13,787 bases of DNA, taken from Porticoccaceae bacterium (GTDB lineage Bacteria; Pseudomonadota; Gammaproteobacteria; Pseudomonadales; Porticoccaceae). Numbering within the stretch: position 1 is the first letter of the stretch; each line of letters opens with the position of its first letter. Position numbers and translations under genes: made by a program. The notes under the pieces are model-generated. The model made no database searches. It was not told the origin of the DNA and was given only the letters and a program-made list of their open reading frames with translations. The stretch is taken from assembly GCA_030741175.1 (NCBI GenBank), contig JASLVT010000013.1, forward strand, positions 1-13,787, in the 5' to 3' direction. Of this stretch, positions 8,404 through 13,787 are shown piece after piece.

Positions 8404-8432
8404 ATAATATCAATTCAGCAATCGGGGAGCAA
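8404..8432 (-). promoter_or_regulatory. Possible sigma-70 promoter of purC
   Basis: On the minus strand, TTGCTC (complement of 8427-8432) and TATTAT (complement of 8404-8409) are 17 bases apart. The -10 box matches five of six consensus positions and the -35 box three. The start would fall near 8397, about 50 bases before the purC ATG. The same bases read TATAAT (8403-8408) on the plus strand, but without a good -35 box for yfcH. Confidence 0.4.
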
Positions 8433-8492
8433 AATAAATATTGTGACCAAAAAATGCTGTTTGCACGTAATATCACTAAGGAGCATAGACCT

Positions 8493-9401
8493 ATGTCAAC
8501 AATACTAATAACGGGCGGCAGCGGGTTTATTGGAAGGCAGCTATGCCGACAACTCTGCGCTGAAGGCTGGCGGGTTATTGTTTTGACGCGAGATGCAAAA
8601 CAGGCCGCGACTCGGCTACCCGATGCAGTAAAGCTGATTGAAACCCTAGATGAATTGCCCGGAGATCTGGTGATTGACAGTTTGGTTAACCTCGCCGGAG
8701 AGCCGCTGGGAGAAGGGCGTTGGACCGCTGCAAAGAAAGCATTGTTCTACACCAGCCGCATTGGCACAACTGAGCATTTATGCCAATTTTTTGCTACAAG
8801 ACCAGAGCCTCCTAAGGTTGTGATTACTGGCTCTGCTATCGGCTTCTACGGTGCAGGTGATGGCGATGAGGCTATTGATGAGACAGCGGCTAGTGACGAT
8901 AATTTTTCCCATCAGTTATGCAGTCAGTGGGAGCAAAGTGCGGCTAAATTTGAATCCATGGGCTGTCGTCTGGTGTATCTGCGCACTGGAGTTGTATTGG
9001 GCTTGGAGGGCGCCTTGGCCAAAATGTTGCCAGCGTTTAAGCTAGCACTGGGTGGTCCAATTGGCAGTGGTCGGCAATGGATGTCTTGGATTCATATCGA
9101 TGATATGGTGTCACTCATCATCCATTCTCTCACTGACAGCAAAATAACCGGTGCTATTAATGCCACCGCTCCTAATCCTGTGCAGAACCGAGAATTTGCC
9201 AGTGCGTTGGCCGACACTTTAGGTCGTCCTGCGTTTGTCCCAATGCCTAATTTTGCGGTTAAACTATTGTTTGGACAAATGGGCGATGAGTTATTACTGC
9301 AGGGAAAAAGAGTGATTCCACGTAAACTCCAAGACAGTGGATTCAACTTCCAGTATCCTTTTCTACAGTCGGCATTGGCGGATGTGTTGACAATAAAATA
9401 A
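8493..9401 (+). CDS. yfcH: YfcH/SDR39U1-family NAD(P)-binding epimerase-like protein
   Basis: A 302-residue extended short-chain dehydrogenase of the YfcH family (TIGR01777 type), related to nucleotide-sugar epimerases; the true substrate is unknown. TGGSGFIG (7-14) is the nucleotide-binding loop. Family signatures follow: LVNLAGEPLGEGRWT (64-78), TGSAIGFYG (112-120), RTGVVLG (164-170) and GSGRQWMSWIHIDD (191-204). ATG 8493 is chosen over an in-frame ATG at 8454 because AAGGAG (8478-8483) lies 9 bases before it and the protein then starts right at the first beta strand (MSTILITGG). It is the first gene of a tight plus-strand group with the dehydrogenase (17-base gap) and the esterase. Confidence 0.92.
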   Translation: MSTILITGGSGFIGRQLCRQLCAEGWRVIVLTRDAKQAATRLPDAVKLIETLDELPGDLVIDSLVNLAGEPLGEGRWTAAKKALFYTSRIGTTEHLCQFFATRPEPPKVVITGSAIGFYGAGDGDEAIDETAASDDNFSHQLCSQWEQSAAKFESMGCRLVYLRTGVVLGLEGALAKMLPAFKLALGGPIGSGRQWMSWIHIDDMVSLIIHSLTDSKITGAINATAPNPVQNREFASALADTLGRPAFVPMPNFAVKLLFGQMGDELLLQGKRVIPRKLQDSGFNFQYPFLQSALADVLTIK

Positions 9402-9418
9402 AACAAATAGGAATCACT

Positions 9419-10252
9419 ATGAATCTCAACTTTTCGGGGAAGACGGTTATTATTACGGGAGCATCAGCTGGTGTCGGAGCCGCTTGTGCTCGTGCTTTCG
9501 CTGCTCACAAAGCCAATCTAGTGTTAGTGGCGCGTGGCCGCGCTGGGCTCAACACAATAGCCAAAGAGTTGCGTCAACAAACTGATGTGCTTACCGTAGC
9601 AATGGATGTGGCCGACACTGATCAATGTCTAAAGTTGCTCAATAAGGCTGAGGCAAAATTTGGCAGTGTCGATGTGTTGATTAATAATGCCGGCATGCAT
9701 TCCCGTGGTGACTTATGCACTGTCGATCCGACAGCGGTGGCTGCAATGGTCGATATCAACCTTCGCGCTCCAATGGTGCTGTCATGCGCAGCTATTCCAT
9801 TTCTGCGTCGCGCTGGCTCAGGCGCCATTGTAATGGTTGGTTCATTGGCAGGGCGTGCGCCACTCCAAGGTGCTGTGACTTATTCAGGAACCAAAGCGGG
9901 TTTGCGAGCCTTTGCTTATGGCCTAGCAGATGAGTTGAAAGATGCCAATATAAATGTCGGTGTGGTGTCGCCGGGCCCGATTGATACGGGCTTTATTATG
10001 GATGAAATTGATCAGGTAGAAGATATTGTATTCTCTCAGCCCATGAGTTCGGCTGACGAAGTAGCGGATGCCATACTGGATATCGCCGCGGGTAAACAGA
10101 TCGAAATCTCAATGCCGGCATTTAGTGGCAAGCTAACCACATTAAGTTATCTTTTCCCGTCGCTGCGGCGTGGTTTGCGTTCTAGGCTCTACGAGATGGG
10201 GCGCAAAAATAAAGACAAGTACCGCCGTCGTGCGGCTCAGGTATCTGAATAA
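9419..10252 (+). CDS. Classical short-chain dehydrogenase/reductase
   Basis: A 277-residue NAD(P)-dependent oxidoreductase with all classical SDR landmarks: cofactor loop TGASAGVG (13-20), NNAG (89-92), and the catalytic Asn114, Ser142, Tyr155 and Lys159 (YSGTK). VSPGPIDTGF is the usual stretch after the active site. Arg39 after the second beta strand hints at NADP(H) preference, which is inference. The C-terminal tail (about 240-277) is strongly basic (RRGLRSRLYEMGRKNKDKYRRR) and could associate with a membrane surface, as in some lipid- or retinol-type SDRs. ATG 9419 has AGGA (9409-9412) at 6 bases. It is flanked by yfcH (17 bases) and the esterase (15 bases), so it is probably cotranscribed. 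The substrate cannot be read from the sequence. Confidence 0.93.
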   Translation: MNLNFSGKTVIITGASAGVGAACARAFAAHKANLVLVARGRAGLNTIAKELRQQTDVLTVAMDVADTDQCLKLLNKAEAKFGSVDVLINNAGMHSRGDLCTVDPTAVAAMVDINLRAPMVLSCAAIPFLRRAGSGAIVMVGSLAGRAPLQGAVTYSGTKAGLRAFAYGLADELKDANINVGVVSPGPIDTGFIMDEIDQVEDIVFSQPMSSADEVADAILDIAAGKQIEISMPAFSGKLTTLSYLFPSLRRGLRSRLYEMGRKNKDKYRRRAAQVSE

Positions 10253-10267
10253 GGCTACTGCATTGCA

Positions 10268-11041
10268 ATGAAGTTAAATTTTACTGACCAAGGTTCTGGT
10301 CCAGCCGTTATTTTAATGCATGGCATGTTTGGTTCCCTGAGCAATCTGGGTAATCTTGGGCGACAGTTAGTACAACAGAATTATCGCGTGATTGCAGTGG
10401 ATCTTCGCAACCATGGCGATTCACCCCATGAGCCAGAGATGAGCATTCCGCTGATGGCGGCCGATATTATTGAGCTGATGGATGACTTAGATCTAGATCA
10501 GGCGCACTTGGTAGGGCATTCATTGGGCGGGAAGTTGGGCATGGAAATGGTTCTGCAGTATCCCGATCGAGTCAAGCGGCTAGTGGTAGGCGATATTGCG
10601 CCAGTGAATTATCCGCAGAGCAATAATGATGTGATTGAAGCACTGGCTGCACTGGATGACAGCATAGTTGCTAGCCGTCGAGAGGCTGATCAGTTGATGG
10701 CAGAATGGATTACTGACAAAACAACCAGAGCGTTTATTCTTAAAAATTTGCAACGGAATACGGCGGGGGATTTTAAGTTGAAGCTCAATGTTAAGTCCAT
10801 TGTTGCCAATTACAGTACCAGTCTGGTTGATGCCCCCAGTGGTAGTTGTTATGAAGGGCCTGTGCTGTTTATCAAAGGTGAGACCTCGGCCTATATTCAG
10901 CAGAAGCATCGACCGATAATATCCGCTCTCTTCCCCAATTCAGAGTTTGAGATGATTGAGGGTGCTGGGCATTGGCTGCATGCGGAGAAGCCCGAGCAAT
11001 TTAATCATCTAGTAATTGACTTTCTCAGTGCAAATCACTGA
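10268..11041 (+). CDS. ybfF: YbfF-like alpha/beta-hydrolase (esterase)
   Basis: A 257-residue alpha/beta-hydrolase that aligns well with E. coli YbfF, an esterase active on acyl-CoA-type and short esters. Matching stretches include HGMFGSLSNLGNLGR (18-32, oxyanion loop), DLRNHGDSP (45-53), the nucleophile elbow GHSLGGK (83-89, Ser85), GDIAPVNY (108-115, Asp109 as the probable acid) and GAGHWLHAEKP (232-242, His235). All three catalytic residues are therefore present. The Shine-Dalgarno (AAGG near 10252) overlaps the preceding stop codon and is rather distant. It is the third gene of the yfcH group. Cytoplasmic, since no signal peptide is visible. Confidence 0.9.
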   Translation: MKLNFTDQGSGPAVILMHGMFGSLSNLGNLGRQLVQQNYRVIAVDLRNHGDSPHEPEMSIPLMAADIIELMDDLDLDQAHLVGHSLGGKLGMEMVLQYPDRVKRLVVGDIAPVNYPQSNNDVIEALAALDDSIVASRREADQLMAEWITDKTTRAFILKNLQRNTAGDFKLKLNVKSIVANYSTSLVDAPSGSCYEGPVLFIKGETSAYIQQKHRPIISALFPNSEFEMIEGAGHWLHAEKPEQFNHLVIDFLSANH

Positions 11042-11067
11042 ACAATTATATTAATCCGTAGTAGAAT
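11039..11067 (+). promoter_or_regulatory. Likely sigma-70 promoter of the aminotransferase gene
   Basis: TGAACA (11039-11044, four of six matches) and TAGAAT (11062-11067, five of six) are separated by 17 bases. The -35 box overlaps the esterase stop codon. Transcription would start near 11074, about 40 bases before the ATG at 11115. Confidence 0.45.
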
Positions 11068-11114
11068 CCCGACCTCAGTCATATGGTAATCTAATTTAAT
11101 TTCAGGAAATTAAG

Positions 11115-12308
11115 ATGTTTGAGCGTTTAAAGCCCGTTGGTATGGATCCCATATTAGCGTTAATGGCGGCATTTAGAGCGGATGATCGTACTAATAAAAT
11201 TGATTTAGGCGTTGGTGTCTATCAGGATGATCGAGGCCGAACACCAGTGATGGCATCGGTCAAAGAAGCGGAAGCCCAGTTAATGGCGTTGGAGACTACC
11301 AAGGCCTATCAGGGTATTGCCGGTGATCCAGATTACAATCAAAGAATTTTGCAACTGTTATTCGGAGCGGATCATAGCATTCTGGATTCTGGTCGAATTA
11401 AAACCATTCAAGCGCCCGGTGGCTCCGGTGCATTAAGAGTCGGGGCAGAGGTGATTGTGCGCGCGCGTCCCGATGCCAAACTCTGGGTTGGTGTGCCAAC
11501 TTGGCCAAACCATATTCCTTTATTGGGCAGTGCTGGCGTTAATATCGAGGAATATCCATACTACAACCTGAATGATCACCAGATTGATGTGGATGCAATG
11601 ATGACCACATTAGCACAGGTTCCCGCCGGTGATATGGTGTTGTTACATGGCTGTTGCCATAATCCTACGGGCGCTGATTTGAGCAATGAGCAATGGGACC
11701 AAATTGCTGATTTGGCCCTAGAGCGAGGTTTTATTCCCTTTATTGATACTGCCTATCAGGGGTTGGGTGATGGCCTTGATGAGGATGCCTATGGCATACG
11801 GATGATGGCTGATAGGTTGCCTGAACTTGTTATTGCCTCATCCTGCTCAAAAAACTTTGGTCTCTACCGCGAGCGCACTGGCTCAATTACTTTTGTTACT
11901 GACACGTCTGAGCAGGCTGATATTGTTGCATCGCAGGCTATGGCTGTAGCGCGACAAACCTACTCTATGCCCCCCGCCCATGGTGCACTACTAGTATCGC
12001 TTATTCTCGGTGATCAGCAGCTGCGTGCCAATTGGGAAACAGAACTAACAGAAGTGCGCACAAGAATTCAGTCGATGCGCAATTTATTGGCTGATAATAT
12101 CCAACAAAATGCAGCGGGAATTGACTTTAGCCATATCAAACAGCAAAAAGGGATGTTTTCGTTCTTGGGTTTGAACACTGATCAGTTGGATCAATTACGA
12201 GAGGATCACGGTATTTATATTGTCTCCTCCAGTCGAGTCAATCTGGCGGGCATTAATTCAGGCAATATTGGTTATCTCAGCGACTCCATTGTGTCCGTAT
12301 TGGGATAA
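11115..12308 (+). CDS. Aspartate/aromatic amino acid aminotransferase (AspC/TyrB type)
   Basis: A class I, PLP-dependent aminotransferase of the enterobacterial AspC/TyrB group, 397 residues (E. coli AspC 396). It exchanges amino groups between 2-oxoglutarate/glutamate and aspartate or aromatic amino acids in the cytoplasm. Visible residues: HNPTG with Asn183, Asp211 and Tyr214 of DTAYQG for PLP contacts, Lys246 of SCSKNFGLYRERTG as the Schiff-base lysine, Arg254 for phosphate, and Arg374 of SSSRVNLAG for the substrate carboxylate. The active site looks complete. Whether aspartate or aromatic substrates are preferred cannot be decided, so I give no symbol. AGGA (11104-11107) precedes the ATG by 7 bases. 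The gene ends one base from the convergent shikimate-kinase-like gene, with no terminator visible. Confidence 0.94.
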   Translation: MFERLKPVGMDPILALMAAFRADDRTNKIDLGVGVYQDDRGRTPVMASVKEAEAQLMALETTKAYQGIAGDPDYNQRILQLLFGADHSILDSGRIKTIQAPGGSGALRVGAEVIVRARPDAKLWVGVPTWPNHIPLLGSAGVNIEEYPYYNLNDHQIDVDAMMTTLAQVPAGDMVLLHGCCHNPTGADLSNEQWDQIADLALERGFIPFIDTAYQGLGDGLDEDAYGIRMMADRLPELVIASSCSKNFGLYRERTGSITFVTDTSEQADIVASQAMAVARQTYSMPPAHGALLVSLILGDQQLRANWETELTEVRTRIQSMRNLLADNIQQNAAGIDFSHIKQQKGMFSFLGLNTDQLDQLREDHGIYIVSSSRVNLAGINSGNIGYLSDSIVSVLG

Positions 12309-12309
12309 A

Positions 12310-12813
12310 TTATCGTTTTATTGCGGTGATGACTGATTGCAGCGCCTCATCAATACTGAGGTCGCTGCAGTCGATGCTGATATCCGCATATTGTTGATAT
12401 AGAGCATGGCGCTCAACAAATAAGTCAGCGAAACTTTGATCTGGGCGACGTGCAATACCGCGACTTGCGAAGTCTGTTACTCGCACCTCCAACTGTTCTA
12501 GCGAGACATCGAGGAATACCACTACAGCATTGGTTTTCAGTCGTCTCATGCCAAGCTCTGAATACACTGCACTACCGCCGGTAGATACGACTTTTGACTC
12601 GATATCCTCGGTGAGAAGTATCTGTTCCTCATAATCGCGCAACACTAAATACCCGTCTTGGTCGGCGATCTGCTGCAGGGTCTGATTATGTTTTACCTGA
12701 ATACTGATATCAGTATCTAGAAAGTCCAGACCCAAGGTTTTGGCCAATAGAATGCCGATGGTGCTCTTTCCAGCCCCAGGCATGCCGATCAGTACTACAG
12801 TCTGTCTATTAAT
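12310..12813 (-). CDS. Shikimate-kinase-like P-loop kinase, probable ATT start
   Basis: A small nucleoside-monophosphate-kinase-fold protein of the shikimate kinase superfamily. The first in-frame ATG (12783) falls inside the P-loop and would remove the first beta strand. Starting at ATT 12813 gives MNRQTVVLIGMPGAGKST, the expected family N-terminus, with GGAGG (12821-12825) exactly 7 bases upstream and an in-frame TGA just before that. The product then has 167 residues (E. coli AroK 173). Walker A is GMPGAGKS (10-17), FLDTD at 31-35 and LRDYEE at 58-63 fit the shikimate-binding side, and the lid is near SRGIARR (117-123). The substrate motif that is GGG in AroK/AroL reads TGGSAV (78-83). From memory this matches a widespread subfamily annotated as shikimate kinase whose substrate is less certain, so aroK is not assigned. 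There is no neighbouring aroB. Confidence 0.82.
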   Translation of the reverse strand: MNRQTVVLIGMPGAGKSTIGILLAKTLGLDFLDTDISIQVKHNQTLQQIADQDGYLVLRDYEEQILLTEDIESKVVSTGGSAVYSELGMRRLKTNAVVVFLDVSLEQLEVRVTDFASRGIARRPDQSFADLFVERHALYQQYADISIDCSDLSIDEALQSVITAIKR

Positions 12814-12829
12814 GGACTTTCCTCCTCAT
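12814..12829 (-). promoter_or_regulatory. Strong Shine-Dalgarno and overlapping six-codon reading frame before the ATT start
   Basis: On the minus strand GAGGAGG is followed by AAAGTCC and then ATT. The core GGAGG is 7 bases from ATT, ideal spacing. A short frame ATG AGG AGG AAA GTC CAT TAA (12829 to 12809) runs through the site in another frame and its stop overlaps the ATT. The frame may be chance, but the ribosome site itself is unambiguous. Confidence 0.75.
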
Positions 12830-12910
12830 TCTGGCCGCAAAAACCGCAGTGGAAAAGGTGCGACTCCTGTGTATTATGCCTGAAAATGGGCGAATTAACG
12901 CCACAGCCTG

Positions 12911-12916
12911 TATAAT
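12911..12916 (+). promoter_or_regulatory. Possible -10 box of the nadK promoter
   Basis: A perfect TATAAT lies 29 bases before the nadK ATG, in the divergent gap between nadK and the kinase-like gene. No good -35 box is found 16-18 bases upstream (GGGCGA region), so the promoter would be weak or activator-dependent. Confidence 0.4.
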
Positions 12917-12945
12917 TACCAGTTCACTTTTACAAGATACTTAAT

Positions 12946-13787
12946 ATGTCTCATTTTCAGCGTATTGGATTGCTTGCCAGCCTTGATGTGCCAGAGGTTG
13001 TGGAGTCATTACACAAGTTGGAATCATTTCTCAAGGCTCAGGGTCGAGAGGTGGTTTATGAGCAACAGGCTGCTGCATTGGTCAATTGGACGCCAGACAA
13101 TACTTTGCCTGTAGAGGCGTTTGCGGACAGGGTCGATTTGGGTATTGTTGTCGGAGGAGACGGCAGTATGCTCGGTGCCTGTCGTCAAATGGCCGATTGT
13201 GGCATCCCTCTGCTTGGTATAAACCGCGGTCGACTGGGTTTTCTCACAGATATTTCTCCGGACGAGATTGAACAGCGAGTATGGCCAGTACTGCAGGGTC
13301 AGTACAAACAGACCAAGCGTTTCCTCTTGGAGACATCGGTCACTCGCAATGGGGTAGAAATAGGCAAGGGTACAGCGGTCAATGATATTGTGCTGCATCC
13401 GGGCATGTCCGTTCGTATGATGACTTTTGAGCTCTATGTCGATGGTGAGTTTGTCTACAGTCAGCGCTCCGATGGTTTGATTGTGGCCACACCAACAGGT
13501 TCAACAGCCTATGCCTTATCGGCAGGGGGACCATTGTTAGTTCCAGAGCTTGATGCGATAGTGGTGGTACCCCTTAATCCGCATACACTTAGCAGCCGGC
13601 CTGTCGTATTAAATGGCGATGCTCAGATTGAAATCCGAGTCAGTTCCAGAAATGAATTACACCCTCTGATCACCTGTGATGGCCATAACGACGTTAGCAC
13701 CGAACCGGGGGATGTGATTAGCATCAAAAAACATCCCAATGGTATTTTGCTGATTCACCCAAAGGATAATAATTTTTATAAAGTATG
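12946..13787 (+). CDS. nadK: NAD kinase (partial, 3' end missing)
   Basis: NadK phosphorylates NAD+ to NADP+ in the cytoplasm using ATP. The frame is open from ATG 12946 to the right edge, giving 280 residues of an expected 290 or so (E. coli 292), so only a few C-terminal residues are lost. Signatures are unmistakable: GGDGSML (70-76, Asp72 being the conserved catalytic Asp), GINRGRLGFLTD (91-102), NDIVLHPG (146-153), the nucleotide-binding SDGLIVATPTGSTAYALSAG (175-194) and PHTLSSRPVV (212-221). The start matches the family (short lead-in to the first strand, RIGLLAS), although the Shine-Dalgarno is weak (AAGA). It diverges from the shikimate-kinase-like gene across about 130 bases. No frameshift or missing residue is seen in the part present. 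Confidence 0.97.
   Translation, partial: MSHFQRIGLLASLDVPEVVESLHKLESFLKAQGREVVYEQQAAALVNWTPDNTLPVEAFADRVDLGIVVGGDGSMLGACRQMADCGIPLLGINRGRLGFLTDISPDEIEQRVWPVLQGQYKQTKRFLLETSVTRNGVEIGKGTAVNDIVLHPGMSVRMMTFELYVDGEFVYSQRSDGLIVATPTGSTAYALSAGGPLLVPELDAIVVVPLNPHTLSSRPVVLNGDAQIEIRVSSRNELHPLITCDGHNDVSTEPGDVISIKKHPNGILLIHPKDNNFYKV

Noticed and set aside
8456..8472. GCTGTTTGCACGT as a possible PurR operator for purC
   Set aside because: It shares only a GCAAAC half-site with the known PurR palindrome, lies upstream of the proposed purC promoter and is closer to yfcH.
8454..8492. Upstream ATG that would extend YfcH by 13 residues
   Set aside because: It lacks a Shine-Dalgarno, would place AAGGAG inside the coding region, and the extension precedes the normal first beta strand.
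12834..12847. GCCGCAAAAACCGC, similar to the 11-bp repeat near purC
   Set aside because: Only one partial unit with different spacing. The likeness is short enough to be chance, so I do not claim a dispersed repeat family.

Overview
The window looks like chromosomal housekeeping DNA from a gammaproteobacterium, probably a marine one of the Cellvibrionales/SAR92/OM60 kind. This rests on protein resemblance (ClpB, YfcH, YbfF, the long form of PurC, AspC/TyrB-type aminotransferase) and on the moderate G+C of the sequence. It is an inference, not a database result. I see no transposase, integrase, phage gene, CRISPR array, rRNA or tRNA.

Layout. Positions 1-2339 hold the membrane-bound proton-translocating transhydrogenase as a three-gene operon: pntAA (3' part only), pntAB and pntB, closed by an intrinsic terminator. 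A lone gene for an unrecognised three-helix membrane protein follows (2453-2863) with a very similar terminator of its own. The disaggregase gene clpB (3029-5596) comes next, behind a well-formed heat-shock (sigma-32) promoter at 2961-2988. On the minus strand, converging on clpB, lie an unrecognised 158-residue cytoplasmic protein and a LuxR/GerE-type regulator, apparently one operon read from 6943 down to 5621. A 298-base gap (6944-7241) contains a perfect 14-bp stem-loop and a short 11-bp tandem repeat, both just downstream of purC (minus, 7242-8345). Diverging from purC is a plus-strand operon of yfcH, a classical short-chain dehydrogenase and a ybfF-like esterase (8493-11041), then an aspartate/aromatic aminotransferase with its own likely promoter (11115-12308). 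A minus-strand shikimate-kinase-like gene (12310-12813) ends one base from the aminotransferase, and nadK (NAD kinase, plus, from 12946) runs off the right edge.

How they work together. Most neighbours are independent core functions. Transhydrogenase (NADPH from NADH and proton motive force) and NAD kinase (NADP+ from NAD+) both feed the NADP pool, and the aminotransferase and shikimate-kinase-like protein both touch aromatic metabolism, but the layout gives no proof of functional coupling.

I found no convincing new multi-gene system. The points most worth a second look are: the shikimate-kinase-like gene, whose sequence fits an ATT start codon behind a perfect Shine-Dalgarno and whose GGG substrate motif reads GGS; the unknown protein/LuxR pair; the orphan membrane protein between twin terminators; and the repeat-plus-hairpin downstream of purC.
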